Positions 1-8,839 are shown, numbered from the stretch's first letter. The stretch is DNA of 64,000 nt from an uncultured Prevotellaceae bacterium (GCA_902788605.1 CADAKX010000027.1:1-64000); one strand, 5' to 3'. The notes: generated from the sequence alone by a model not told the origin. Numbers and translations: made by a program.

Positions 1-62
1 TCGTTGAAACGTATCTGCAGCGGCACCACATTGTGAAACTCGTTATTACTTTCTTCTGCCAT
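1..62 (-). CDS. Probable acyl-CoA thioesterase, N-terminal fragment
   Basis: Only the first 20 or so codons are in the window; the gene runs off the left edge. The start ATG is at 62 and the visible peptide is MAEESNNEFHNVVPLQIRFN. The ending VPLQIRFN followed by an acidic residue resembles the start of the hotdog-fold acyl-CoA thioesterases of Bacteroidetes, where RFND-D--GHVNN usually follows, but the decisive part lies outside. A TATCTTTG-type -7 box lies just upstream on the same strand (96-103), which supports a real promoter and start. The family call is an inference from very little sequence. Confidence 0.45.
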   Translation of the reverse strand, partial: MAEESNNEFHNVVPLQIRFN

Positions 63-198
63 CTTATTAGGCTTAATCTCTGTATAAATCGGCTGCAAAG
101 ATACAAAAAGTTTTGGAAAGTTATACGGATTTAAAAATTATTTTTTATCTTTGAGACTTTGTCTCGAAAATACTTTCGTTCGAAAAACCAAAAAGCAT

Positions 199-229
199 TT
201 TGATTTTTGCTCACTTATTCGTATCTTTG
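199..229 (+). promoter_or_regulatory. Bacteroidetes-type promoter upstream of tRNA-like unit
   Basis: TTTG at 199-202 and TATCTTTG at 222-229 are separated by 19 bp, matching the Bacteroidetes -33/-7 consensus. No credible protein gene follows on the plus strand; the next features are the tRNA-like module and a terminator, so the promoter probably drives a short RNA. Confidence 0.55.
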
Positions 230-236
230 CAATCAG

Positions 237-500
237 ATTAGAAAATCGTTCCTTTAAAATGGAGGGAATAGGCATTCTCAAGCGAAGAGGATGTTTCCAA
301 ATTTGAAATTATGTAAATTACAACTCTGCGGAAATTCGTCGCAAAATTGGCGCAAAAGCAAAATGCAGAAACGCAAAATGCCGATAGATACAGGGGTTCT
401 AGGCAATTAGACAACTTGCTTATGATTCTGAATGTCGTGGGTTCGACTCCCACCGGGCACCCTCGAAAGAAGACATCGCTGAAAGGCAATGTCTTTTTTT
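237..500 (+). ncRNA. Candidate non-coding transcript with tRNA-like 3' module
   Basis: The unit is bounded by a good promoter (199-229) and an intrinsic terminator (470-500). At 437-461 there is a textbook tRNA T-arm (5-bp stem GTGGG/CCCAC around the loop TTCGACT) followed by CGGGCAC and C, as in an acceptor 3' strand. No matching 5' acceptor strand (GTGCCCG) and no convincing anticodon stem is found upstream, so it is not a normal tRNA. It may be a tRNA 3' remnant left by an integrated element, a degenerate tRNA, or a structured RNA with tRNA mimicry. Short reading frames crossing it look like shadows. Confidence 0.35.
470..500 (+). terminator. Intrinsic terminator
   Basis: The inverted repeat AGACATCGC/GGCAATGTCT with a short loop is followed by a run of seven T on the plus strand. 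It ends the tRNA-like unit and may also work weakly for the convergent glycosyltransferase operon that ends at 512. Confidence 0.7.
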
Positions 501-511
501 GTGTCTATTCA

Positions 512-1360
512 CTACTTTACCAAATTATCTGGCGAGTCCTGATAATGGTCAGTCTTGAAAAAGATACGGGTTATACCTTTCATCTGAATCTTCACATGAT
601 TCCAAAAACTCTTTATGAGCGACTCATGTCCAATTGTGCCATAACCGGTAATAGCGCGACAACGACGATCACGTACAAACACAATCTTGCCATACTTTTT
701 CAGGTTCAGCGCCATTGAACCATCCTCACCACGGATAATGTCCACACGATATGGTTCGTTACGTCCATAGTCAGCATTATAGGCAAAAACCAAGCCACGC
801 ACAGAGAGTTCCGGGCGTTTGAAATGCTGAATCCACAAGAAAAGGTCACGAGCCATCTCAAACATCTTCAGCCCTAAAGCAGAATGATTGGCATCAGGGA
901 AATAGCTCCATGTGGCAGACACACACGACACACCTGGTTTCAACAAGTGGTCGAGCATGATCTCATAATACTGTGGAGGGTATAGCGTATCACTATCCAC
1001 ATCAAAATAGAAACGACCCTTAGCATGCTGCAAGCCACAACGACGCGCATAGCCACAGGAATGCTGATATTCCGTATAATAAGGGATACCCGACTTCTCA
1101 TATATCTCAGCCGTACGGTCCTTCGAGTCATTATCAACACCGATAATCTCAACGGGATACTTACACTGTATCTCGCTGATAGCCCAGAGACACGCCTGCA
1201 GATGCGTTTCCTCGTTATAGCCTATCACCACAATACTGGCCAACGGCTCTGGACTTTGCAACGCAGCCAAACGCTGACGGGTGCCATCAATCACATCCTG
1301 AGGAACCTCGCTGAAAGGTTTCCCATAGATAGTCATGTATTTATCGTACCACTTTGTCAT
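512..1360 (-). CDS. Family 2 glycosyltransferase
   Basis: A 282-residue protein with a GT-A fold signature. A nucleotide-binding beta strand SIVVIGYNE lies near residues 42-50, VDNDSKDRT near 75-83, the metal-binding DVDSDT at about 120-125 and the catalytic-type GED at about 211-213. It would transfer a sugar from a nucleotide donor during surface polysaccharide synthesis, on the cytoplasmic side of the membrane. No transmembrane segment is evident. It is the last gene of a five-gene minus-strand operon, 7 nt after the preceding glycosyltransferase. Donor and acceptor cannot be read from the sequence. Confidence 0.85.
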   Translation of the reverse strand: MTKWYDKYMTIYGKPFSEVPQDVIDGTRQRLAALQSPEPLASIVVIGYNEETHLQACLWAISEIQCKYPVEIIGVDNDSKDRTAEIYEKSGIPYYTEYQHSCGYARRCGLQHAKGRFYFDVDSDTLYPPQYYEIMLDHLLKPGVSCVSATWSYFPDANHSALGLKMFEMARDLFLWIQHFKRPELSVRGLVFAYNADYGRNEPYRVDIIRGEDGSMALNLKKYGKIVFVRDRRCRAITGYGTIGHESLIKSFWNHVKIQMKGITRIFFKTDHYQDSPDNLVK

Positions 1361-1367
1361 AATAATA

Positions 1368-2531
1368 CTATTTTGAATCTAACACAGACAAATAAGCTCT
1401 CTCCCACTCTTTCATCACAACTTCCTTACTATATCTTGCAATAGATTGACGAGCTTTTCTTCCCATTTCCAGACGTTGTTTCTCATGAGTAATCATCCAA
1501 AGCATCTTTTCTGCAAGAGCCCTAACATTTCCGTCTTCTACAAGTAAGCCATCCACACCATCTTCAATGATATCCTCTGGACCATATTTGCAATTAAAAG
1601 CAACACACGGGATTCCACAAGACATAGCTTCTTCCAGCACGAGACAAAATCCTTCGTATCGTGAACTAAGAACAAAGAAATCACTTCTTTGATACTCTTC
1701 ATAGATATAATCAGTAGGACTATTTATATTAATTCGTCCTTCTAGATTGTAACGAGCAATTCTTTTTTCTAAAAGATCTTTTTCAGATCCTTCACCAAAA
1801 ATATCAATTGTCCATTCTGGACATTGATCGGCAATCATGGCAAAGGCATCAATTAGCATATCAAAACCTTTCTGTTCATGCAAACGACCTACACACAGAA
1901 TCCGATGATGACAATCAAGATGAGAAAGGACTGATTTAGGATAGTATGACAAAGGATTGGGAATTACGAACAATTTATCTGTATATCTGCGCCATTCTGA
2001 AGCATCGCCATTCGTTAGAGCAACAAGTAGTTTTGCACGTGATATATTTCCCAACATCCACTTGTCATATAATGAAGCAAGAAAATAAAGGATGCGGTAA
2101 TGACTATATTTATAAGCCAGACAATTAGAAAAGCAAGACACATGAGACTCAACCACATACGGAATATTCATGGATGGGCAAAGCCTGCCCAACATTCTAA
2201 TGACAAATGGAGTATAAGTGGTACAAACCACCAAGTCGGGTTTATGTTCACAAAGAAACGTACTTAATGCATTTTTTAAAGTCTTACGTTTTAAATACGA
2301 CAAGAGAACTCGCTTAATTCTAGGCATCCGATACAACGGAAAGAAACGTACATTCAGATCAACACGTTCTACACGTGGAGATAATGCGAATGCAAAAGGA
2401 TGATCTCCTTGTTCATAAGACATAGCCACAACATGATGTCCCTGACCAGCTAGCCAGTTCATTTTTTCTATCAACATACGCTCCGTCCCTGCTTTCTTGG
2501 CATAATGGGGAAATACATATACTATTCGCAT
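1368..2531 (-). CDS. Family 4 glycosyltransferase
   Basis: A GT-B retaining glycosyltransferase of about 387 residues. The N-terminal half has the acceptor-side motif KKAGTERML; the C-terminal half has ILCVGRLHEQKGFDML and the EX7E motif in YEGFCLVLEEAMSCG near residue 290. The start is set at ATG 2531 (MRIVYVFPHYAKK), 5 nt after the upstream gene's stop; the longer frame opens with a TTG that adds three residues. The gene is visibly AT-richer than the acyltransferase and GT genes of the plus-strand operon, which is common for exchangeable polysaccharide loci. It probably adds one sugar of an O-antigen, capsule or exopolysaccharide repeat; specificity is unknown. Confidence 0.87.
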   Translation of the reverse strand: MRIVYVFPHYAKKAGTERMLIEKMNWLAGQGHHVVAMSYEQGDHPFAFALSPRVERVDLNVRFFPLYRMPRIKRVLLSYLKRKTLKNALSTFLCEHKPDLVVCTTYTPFVIRMLGRLCPSMNIPYVVESHVSCFSNCLAYKYSHYRILYFLASLYDKWMLGNISRAKLLVALTNGDASEWRRYTDKLFVIPNPLSYYPKSVLSHLDCHHRILCVGRLHEQKGFDMLIDAFAMIADQCPEWTIDIFGEGSEKDLLEKRIARYNLEGRININSPTDYIYEEYQRSDFFVLSSRYEGFCLVLEEAMSCGIPCVAFNCKYGPEDIIEDGVDGLLVEDGNVRALAEKMLWMITHEKQRLEMGRKARQSIARYSKEVVMKEWERAYLSVLDSK

Positions 2532-2536
2532 CGAAA

Positions 2537-3571
2537 TCAAATTAAATGTTTAAATCTACCAACTATTTTGATTACAGAAACGGACACATAAGAAGGAAAA
2601 ACACCTAATATATAAAAGCACAAATTCTTCAACTTCCAAGAAGAGATTCCCAATAATTCATTCATCCGAAGAGGAGATTTTATCATGTCATGCAACTCAC
2701 AGGCCGTAAATGAAGGATGAATGACATCATGGTGTTTTAAAATATAACAAACCATATAAAACTCCGTCATCATTACTTTAAGGGTTCGCTTCAAGAAATA
2801 GCTTTTTGCAGCTATGCGAGCACCATTCTCTTTCAAATGTCCAATAGCATGAACTATATCGAGAACTTCCTGCTTACTAATGTGGTCGCGTTTTTGATTG
2901 TTTGATAATGTACCATAACGAGAATAATAATGATAAGTAACATCAGGGATAAAAACAGCACGTTGAATATATGTTGGTAAATCAATCGTCATATAAAAAT
3001 CTTCCCAGAAATTAATTATGGGAAAGCGCAAGTTATTCTCACGATAGATATTAATATCTATTAGGTATTTCCATACATTGGCAGAGATATTACCATACTT
3101 CTCGAAAGCATAGTTTGCAAAATCGTCTACCTTGACAAACAACATAAATTCATTGGTATTAGCAATAATCCTACGTTCAACACCATATTCTTCAATACGA
3201 TAGTGAGAGCCATATACGATTTGAGCTTGGTAAGTCTGTGCCGCAGAATATAACTGTTTTATTGCATGAGGAGGAAGGACATCGTCTGAATCCAAGAAAA
3301 AAAGATAACGACCAGAGGCCTCATCAATGATACGATTACGACCGTGGCCTATTCCCATGTTATAGGGTTGCGTAATCACACGGATATCACATCCACGAGG
3401 ATGCGATGTTTGTAATTCACGAACAATGGCCATTGAACCGTCGGTACCACGATCGTCCAACACAAGAAACTCAATGCTCTCAAAACTCTGATTCAAGGCC
3501 GACTCAAGAGTTTCTCGAATATAATTTTCTACATTATAGACTGGTATTCCGATTGTAACTTCATATTTCAT
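2537..3571 (-). CDS. Family 2 glycosyltransferase
   Basis: A 344-residue GT-A enzyme. The N-terminus carries VTIGIPVYNVENYIRETL and a DDRGTDGS donor loop near residues 39-46, and the metal-binding FLDSDD lies near residue 95. The C-terminal third is a helical region without clear domain identity, as in many capsule GT2 proteins. It sits between two GT4 genes in the same operon, 10 nt from its upstream neighbour. AT-rich composition matches the adjacent 1368-2531 gene. Confidence 0.87.
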   Translation of the reverse strand: MKYEVTIGIPVYNVENYIRETLESALNQSFESIEFLVLDDRGTDGSMAIVRELQTSHPRGCDIRVITQPYNMGIGHGRNRIIDEASGRYLFFLDSDDVLPPHAIKQLYSAAQTYQAQIVYGSHYRIEEYGVERRIIANTNEFMLFVKVDDFANYAFEKYGNISANVWKYLIDINIYRENNLRFPIINFWEDFYMTIDLPTYIQRAVFIPDVTYHYYSRYGTLSNNQKRDHISKQEVLDIVHAIGHLKENGARIAAKSYFLKRTLKVMMTEFYMVCYILKHHDVIHPSFTACELHDMIKSPLRMNELLGISSWKLKNLCFYILGVFPSYVSVSVIKIVGRFKHLI

Positions 3572-3581
3572 TTTTCTATTT

Positions 3582-4706
3582 CTAAAAAAAATTAATGGAA
3601 TCCAAGACTTTCTGCATCTGAATTTTCCAAGTAAGATGCTGGACAGAATTACGAATTTCTATCGGATGTAAATTAAAGCTGTCTACAAATTCAATTATCC
3701 TTTGAATATCAATAGGCGATTCATCTGCAGGAGCCTTTAATACGTATGGTTTCTGATCAAAATCAGAATCATTTTCACTATAGATAAAAGGAATGCCACG
3801 CGTAGCATATTCACGGTTCTTCAGAGTTTTTATATCAGTGATACCAGAACGATGACGTCCCAAAGAGCCGATAGCAAATTGACATTGGTCAAATACCTTA
3901 GTAAGTTCGTCACCAAAAAGCTGACCATGGAATATTATTTTATCCTGCAAATGATATTTTTCAATTAGAGGAAGAAAGGTCTTTTCCATATGATCAGGAT
4001 GTACACCTCCAACGATATGGAAATATACCTTTCGAGAGCCTTTATAACACCCAAGACCTGTTAACACGCGATCAAAAGCATGCCATGGATGTACTTCTGC
4101 CACACCAATAAGATGGAGTTCTGATGACTGATGGCCGATGACTGATGAATGATGGAGCGGGATACTATCAAAATCTACACCGTTGCTTATGCGGATAGTA
4201 CGTTGACCAAAAATACGCTCACAATCAGAAAAAGTCACAACAGCATCCATCTGCTTATACAAACTATCACGAAATAATTGATCAATCTTCAAACCTATGC
4301 GCATCTTCCACTCAAAGTGTTTAAACTCTTGATCATAGGGGTAAGTTGGAATCTCTGTGACAGAATGGACACCAGCCTTTTTTAGTTCCATAAAGAAACG
4401 AATGAGCCAGGGGTTTGCATTTTGGAAGCAACGAGCATATACCATTTCAATCTTCTCGCGGATGCAATAATCGTAGATACAGTAATAATCCGTTCGCTGA
4501 CGAATACCAGCCAACACGCCCCTCCCATAGTCTTTAATCACCAAATCGTCGACATATCGGCAACTATGTCCATTTGCTGAAAAGTCATAATAGCACAAGC
4601 GTACTTCGTGTCCGTTTTCTCTCAAGCCTTTAACCTGATAGTGTATTTTTTTCGAGATACCGCTATGAGGCGAAAAACCATGATAAACTAAAAATAATAT
4701 TCTCAT
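3582..4706 (-). CDS. Atypical GT4-like glycosyltransferase with repeat-derived linker
   Basis: A 374-residue protein with a GT-B layout: N-terminal MRILFLVYHGFSPHSGISKK, then a linker near residue 170 and a second Rossmann half with HLIGVAEVHPWHAFD. The usual EX7E motif is not recognisable; the equivalent region reads RSGITDIKTLKNREYATRG, so it may be a divergent or donor-atypical member. The linker segment HHSSVIGHQSSE is encoded by a GATGACTGATGG-type repeat (4121-4155). It is the second gene of the minus-strand operon, 3 nt after its upstream neighbour. Confidence 0.7.
   Translation of the reverse strand: MRILFLVYHGFSPHSGISKKIHYQVKGLRENGHEVRLCYYDFSANGHSCRYVDDLVIKDYGRGVLAGIRQRTDYYCIYDYCIREKIEMVYARCFQNANPWLIRFFMELKKAGVHSVTEIPTYPYDQEFKHFEWKMRIGLKIDQLFRDSLYKQMDAVVTFSDCERIFGQRTIRISNGVDFDSIPLHHSSVIGHQSSELHLIGVAEVHPWHAFDRVLTGLGCYKGSRKVYFHIVGGVHPDHMEKTFLPLIEKYHLQDKIIFHGQLFGDELTKVFDQCQFAIGSLGRHRSGITDIKTLKNREYATRGIPFIYSENDSDFDQKPYVLKAPADESPIDIQRIIEFVDSFNLHPIEIRNSVQHLTWKIQMQKVLDSINFF
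4121..4155. repeat. GATGACTGATG-type short repeat inside a coding region
   Basis: The plus strand reads as degenerate, partly overlapping copies of GATGACTGATGG. It is in frame in the glycosyltransferase of 3582-4706 and encodes a linker between its two Rossmann domains. A similar tract lies in the neighbouring GT4 gene (5241-5268) at the equivalent position. Confidence 0.6.
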
Positions 4707-4709
4707 AGC

Positions 4710-5858
4710 CTACAAACTTTCAAATAATACTTTCCAACGTTCAGCAATCCTATCGATACAGAAACGCTTCACATTTTCCACTCCAGCCTGCCCCATCGAA
4801 CATCTTAGGCGTTCATCATCAATTAGCCGAACTAGTGCATTAGCCAACGCCTGCACATTTCCATTCTCGACCAATAATCCATCAGTGCCATCTGTAATAA
4901 TACTACGAGGCCCCCACGGGCAGTCAAACGTCACAACGGGAAGTCCACACGCCATCGCCTCAGTTATTACCATACCAAAACCCTCGAAACGAGAACTGAG
5001 CACAAAAAGACTACTCTCCAAGTAAGCTTTTTCTACATCGTTGGTACGTTCATGCAATTGATATCGACACTTGTTCAACCCTAACGTTTGAGCCTGTTGC
5101 TCATAACTGCTTCTATCACCATCACCATAAACGTCCAATCGCCAACCATCAGTTCGTTTTTCCACCAACGCCCACGCCTGCAACAAAAGGTCGATACCTT
5201 TCTCATGAGAATAGCGGGCAATAGCAACGACACGTTTAAATGATTGATGGCTAATGTTTGATGGCTGAAGTGACAGAGGGTCAGGAATAACTTCCACGTT
5301 ATCCAACTCCATCCAGGCCTTTTGGTCTTTCTCAGTAAGCACCACCATTTTATCGAGTTTCTTCAGATGACTCAGCAGTTTTCCAGACCATATCTTGGAA
5401 AACAAGCGTTTTACAATGCCAGCCTGCTCAGAATTAAAGTTGCGATAATTAGCACGATTAATATGCAATTCACCAACCTTCTTACTACCATCATGTATAG
5501 AGTTGAGGAAATTGATTTCCCTACGCAACAGACTCACAGTAATATCTGGGTGCAGCCGCATCAATTGTTCACTAAGCAGTTTTTTGTATTTTCGTTGTTT
5601 ATTCAGATATACAAATATCTTTTTTAGGAAACTGCATGTCCACAACTCTTCGAAACCAATATTGAGATTGATAACCCGAATCTTATCTGACAACGGATAG
5701 AACAACGGTTTGTCCTTGCCTTCAGTCAGTATAATAGTAATATCATATCCAAAGTGCTCTGCAAAATAATTAGCCTTAAGTGTCAGTACACGTTCCACAC
5801 CGCCTGCCATATAAAGGGCTGGTGTAAGATATACTATTTTCAAAGGCTTTTGTTTCAT
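4710..5858 (-). CDS. Family 4 glycosyltransferase
   Basis: First gene of the minus-strand polysaccharide operon, 382 residues. GT-B features are the N-terminal VYLTPALYMAGGVERVL, the interdomain VVAIARYSHEKGIDLLLQAW and the EX7E motif in FEGFGMVITEAMACG near residue 300. Its best internal relative in this window is the 1368-2531 protein (shared GPxxII, DGVDGLLVENGN-type C-terminus), which suggests the two are paralogues. The interdomain segment SLQPSNISHQSFK is encoded by a TGATGGCTAATG-type repeat. A TATATTTG -7 box (5877-5884) lies just upstream. Confidence 0.88.
   Translation of the reverse strand: MKQKPLKIVYLTPALYMAGGVERVLTLKANYFAEHFGYDITIILTEGKDKPLFYPLSDKIRVINLNIGFEELWTCSFLKKIFVYLNKQRKYKKLLSEQLMRLHPDITVSLLRREINFLNSIHDGSKKVGELHINRANYRNFNSEQAGIVKRLFSKIWSGKLLSHLKKLDKMVVLTEKDQKAWMELDNVEVIPDPLSLQPSNISHQSFKRVVAIARYSHEKGIDLLLQAWALVEKRTDGWRLDVYGDGDRSSYEQQAQTLGLNKCRYQLHERTNDVEKAYLESSLFVLSSRFEGFGMVITEAMACGLPVVTFDCPWGPRSIITDGTDGLLVENGNVQALANALVRLIDDERLRCSMGQAGVENVKRFCIDRIAERWKVLFESL
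5241..5268. repeat. TGATTGATGGCTAATG-type repeat inside a GT4 gene
   Basis: A degenerate TGATGGCT tract is read in frame in the minus-strand GT4 gene and encodes the residues just before the second Rossmann domain. It matches the style and structural position of the tract at 4121-4155. Confidence 0.5.
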
Positions 5859-5876
5859 ATATAGAATTTAATGCCA

Positions 5877-5884
5877 CAAATATA
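5877..5884 (-). promoter_or_regulatory. -7 box of the minus-strand glycosyltransferase operon
   Basis: TATATTTG on the minus strand lies 19 bp upstream of the ATG at 5858. No exact TTTG is found at the -33 spacing. The box overlaps the first codons of a longer plus-strand reading frame, which argues that the plus-strand gene starts at 5913 instead. Confidence 0.45.
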
Positions 5885-5912
5885 CGGAGAAAATTTGGAA
5901 TTGTACGCAGAA

Positions 5913-7067
5913 ATGAAAAAACTATGCTTCCTAACCGATTCCATCTTCTCGATTGGCGGCGTACAACGAGTGACGGCAGTCATTGCCAAGCAATTGGCAA
6001 AGGACTATGACGTGACCATCGTGACGCGGGACAGACTGGAGGATAAGGACACTTCGCTCTATCATCTGGATGAAGCAGACATTCACTATCGTTTCTTTCA
6101 ATATCCAGAGACGCCGAAATGGAAGCAACTGATTTGCAAGGCTTATAGCTATCTGTATCGAAAGGTGCTGCCACAGACGCGGTTCACGTCAGGCCTCTAT
6201 GCCCACAGTTCTTTTCCTTCGGAGAAAAGGGAGGCATTGACACAGGAGTTACAGCAGGGGCAGTTTGATGTCATTATTGGTGTTCATGCACCTTTGGCCG
6301 TCAGACTAGTTGCATGCAAGAAGGAACTGGGCAACACGAAATTGATTGGATGGATTCACAACTCATACAAAGCACTATTTGGTGAAGGCTCACACTATCT
6401 GGGACCTGAACTACGCACGCATTATGAGTGGCAACTGGATAAACTCTACAAGACCGTTGTGCTGTGTCAGCATGATGCGCAGGAATATCATATCCCCACG
6501 AGCGTCATCTACAACCCACTGACATTGGTACCAGGAGCTCCGTCTGCAGGTGGTTCCAAGAAATTCCTGGCCATAGGACGTTTCTCACCCAAGCACAAGG
6601 GGTTCGACCTCTTGATTCAAGCATTCGCACTATTTGCCAAAGACAACAAGGATTGGGCGCTCGACATCGTGGGTGAAGGTGAAGAGGATATCTACTATCG
6701 CAGCCTCATCGCCAATAGTCGTTTGGAGGACAGGATTAAGATTCATCCCTTTACCAACGATATTCAAAGATACTACCATGAGGCACAGGTCTTTGTGCTC
6801 AGCTCCCGCTGGGAAGGACTACCACTGGTGCTTATCGAGGCAATGGCACACGGACTTCCCATCGTGTCGTCAGACTTGCCTATGAGTAAGGAAATCATGG
6901 GCGACTTTGCTCAATATTTCAAAAATGGCGATATCAATGACTTGGCCCGCCGTCTGGAGGAGGCTACCATGATTGACTGGCAACAGAGATCGGAAGAGGC
7001 ACTGACTATTGCGGCCAGATTTGACGTGAAGGCTATCGTAAAACAATGGAAAGACATCATCGAATAA
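5913..7067 (+). CDS. Family 4 glycosyltransferase
   Basis: A 384-residue GT-B enzyme, divergent from the minus-strand operon. The start at ATG 5913 (MKKLCFLTDSIFSIGGVQRV) fits the family N-terminus; an upstream in-frame ATG at 5871 would add 14 unrelated residues and overlap the divergent promoter. Motifs are SIGGVQRV near the N-terminus, FLAIGRFSPKHKGFDLL before the second domain, and the EX7E pair in WEGLPLVLIEAMAHG. It is the first gene of a three-gene operon (gap of 4 nt to the next) and likely adds a sugar to the same surface polysaccharide. Confidence 0.87.
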   Translation: MKKLCFLTDSIFSIGGVQRVTAVIAKQLAKDYDVTIVTRDRLEDKDTSLYHLDEADIHYRFFQYPETPKWKQLICKAYSYLYRKVLPQTRFTSGLYAHSSFPSEKREALTQELQQGQFDVIIGVHAPLAVRLVACKKELGNTKLIGWIHNSYKALFGEGSHYLGPELRTHYEWQLDKLYKTVVLCQHDAQEYHIPTSVIYNPLTLVPGAPSAGGSKKFLAIGRFSPKHKGFDLLIQAFALFAKDNKDWALDIVGEGEEDIYYRSLIANSRLEDRIKIHPFTNDIQRYYHEAQVFVLSSRWEGLPLVLIEAMAHGLPIVSSDLPMSKEIMGDFAQYFKNGDINDLARRLEEATMIDWQQRSEEALTIAARFDVKAIVKQWKDIIE

Positions 7068-7071
7068 AACA

Positions 7072-7662
7072 ATGAATAAAGAGGATTTCAGAACACAGAT
7101 AAAGGGGAGTCCAAAGGTCAAACAGCTACTGGACTACCTGATTATGAACCAACGAGACGCAAGGCCCCGATGGTACATCAGACTGCTGGCACCGCTCTAT
7201 CAGCATAGGGGCAAGGGTTCGAAAATCTATGGCAGCGTGAGAATGGACACCCCACCCTATAGACGGTTCGCGCTGGGGCAGCACAGTGTGGTGGAATCTT
7301 ACTCATGCATCAACAATGCGGTGGGCGACGTGGTGATAGGTGACCACACGCGCATCGGCATTCACAATACGATTATTGGGCCTGTGACCATTGGCAATCA
7401 CGTCAATCTGGCCCAGGGCATCACGGTTACAGCCCTCAACCACAACTTCGATGACACAACGAAAAGGATTGATGAACAGGGGATCGCTACCAAGCCCGTC
7501 GTCATTAGTGACGATGTATGGATTGGGGCTAATGCAGTGATTCTACCTGGAGTAACCATCGGCAGGCACGTTGTGGTGGCTGCTGGTGCCGTTGTCACCA
7601 AGGATGTGCCGGACAACACCATTGTGGGGGGCGTACCTGCAACTATTATCAAGAAGCTTTAG
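7072..7662 (+). CDS. Hexapeptide-repeat sugar acyltransferase (WbbJ/maltose acetyltransferase type)
   Basis: A 196-residue left-handed beta-helix protein. Residues from about 85 to 190 show repeated [VIL]-G-x4 hexads (VVIGDHTRIGIHNTIIG, WIGANAVILPGVTIG, VVAAGAVVTKDVPDN) and the NHNF loop that carries the catalytic histidine in XAT-type enzymes. It would transfer an acetyl group from acetyl-CoA to a sugar hydroxyl. Its position between two glycosyltransferases indicates O-acetylation of the polysaccharide or its lipid-linked precursor. The N-terminal 70 residues are family-variable. Confidence 0.85.
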   Translation: MNKEDFRTQIKGSPKVKQLLDYLIMNQRDARPRWYIRLLAPLYQHRGKGSKIYGSVRMDTPPYRRFALGQHSVVESYSCINNAVGDVVIGDHTRIGIHNTIIGPVTIGNHVNLAQGITVTALNHNFDDTTKRIDEQGIATKPVVISDDVWIGANAVILPGVTIGRHVVVAAGAVVTKDVPDNTIVGGVPATIIKKL

Positions 7663-7687
7663 TTAACTTAATAACGACAATAATACT

Positions 7688-8812
7688 ATGAAAATCGGCA
7701 TTGAAGCACAACGCATCTTCCGCAGCAACAAGCACGGCATGGACTATGTGGTGCTGCAGGAAATACTGCAGTTGCAACAGATGGATCATCAGAATGAATA
7801 CTATGTCTTTGTGAAACCTGGGCCCGACCGCTGTGTCGAGGACTCCAGAAAGGTACACGTGATCGAGATTGACACGCCAAGTTACCCGCTGTGGGAACAG
7901 TATGCTCTGCCCAAGGCGGCCAGGGAGATTGGAGTGGACATCCTGCATTGCACCAGTAACACTGCACCCATCCGATGCAAAATACCACTCATCCTAACCC
8001 TGCACGACATCATCTTCCTGGAGCCTCGAGACAAACAAAACAAGTCGTTGTATCAGAACATGGGATGGCTCTACCGCCGACTGGTGGTGCCCCGCATCCT
8101 GCACAAGTGCAAGCGCATTATCACCGTGAGCGAGTTTGAGAAGAACAATATCATCAGCAAACTTCATATACCGGAACGACGCATGGCCATGATATATAAT
8201 GGCTTCAACGAATGGTTTAAACCCGTGGACGACGTGGATGAGGTCTATAAGAGATATATGCCGGAAAAGGGGTTCTTGTTCTTCCTGGGCAACACAGACC
8301 CGAAAAAGAATACGGAGCGCACCTTGGTGGCCTACTCAAGATACTTGGAACGCTCTGAAGTAAAACGGCCGCTGCTGATGGCTGACCTCGACAAGGACTA
8401 TCTGAACGGCATCATCAGCCGCAACCACATAGAAAACATTCGTGAGAAGATTTTCATGCCAGGATATATCCAGAACAAGGACTTACCTTATATATATAAT
8501 AGTGCTTTTGCCTTTCTTTATACCTCTTTGCGAGAAAGTTTTGGCATCCCCTTGCTTGAGGCTATGGCCTGCGGAACACCGGTGATAACAAGTAACACCT
8601 CGTCAATGCCAGAGATTGGAGGCATCAACGCCATCCTGGTGAACCCAGAGAGTGCTGACGAGATTGCAGACATGCTGATTAAACTGGAGAACGACCCAAT
8701 GTTCTATCAGGAGAAAAAGGAATGGGGTATGGAAAGAGCCGAACTCTTCTCTTGGAGAAAGACGGCAGAACAACTGCTGGATCTTTATCAGGAGGTCTAT
8801 ATGGAAAGATAG
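7688..8812 (+). CDS. Family 4 glycosyltransferase (mannosyltransferase-like)
   Basis: A 374-residue GT-B enzyme starting MKIGIEAQRIFRSNKHGMD, the arrangement of GT4 mannosyl- or rhamnosyltransferases in which a GIEAxR segment is followed by an acceptor loop. The N-terminal domain includes ILHCTSNTAPIR and LTLHDIIFLE; the second domain has FLFFLGNTDPKKN and the donor-site EX7E in RESFGIPLLEAMACGTP near residue 285. It is the last gene of the plus-strand operon and faces the convergent gene at 8840-9196; no clear terminator hairpin lies in the 27 nt between them. Confidence 0.88.
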   Translation: MKIGIEAQRIFRSNKHGMDYVVLQEILQLQQMDHQNEYYVFVKPGPDRCVEDSRKVHVIEIDTPSYPLWEQYALPKAAREIGVDILHCTSNTAPIRCKIPLILTLHDIIFLEPRDKQNKSLYQNMGWLYRRLVVPRILHKCKRIITVSEFEKNNIISKLHIPERRMAMIYNGFNEWFKPVDDVDEVYKRYMPEKGFLFFLGNTDPKKNTERTLVAYSRYLERSEVKRPLLMADLDKDYLNGIISRNHIENIREKIFMPGYIQNKDLPYIYNSAFAFLYTSLRESFGIPLLEAMACGTPVITSNTSSMPEIGGINAILVNPESADEIADMLIKLENDPMFYQEKKEWGMERAELFSWRKTAEQLLDLYQEVYMER

Positions 8813-8839
8813 GCGAAGGCTGATCTTAATCGACAATAC

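Noticed and set aside
237..500. tmRNA (ssrA) or normal tRNA gene
   Set aside because: The 5' strand that should pair with CGGGCAC is missing and no tag reading frame or anticodon stem was found.
238..718. Small protein genes on either strand around the tRNA-like unit
   Set aside because: They are shadows of the tRNA-like sequence and of the glycosyltransferase, with no family features.
5871..5912. Extended N-terminus of the plus-strand GT4
   Set aside because: The extra 14 residues overlap the divergent -7 box and do not fit the GT4 start.
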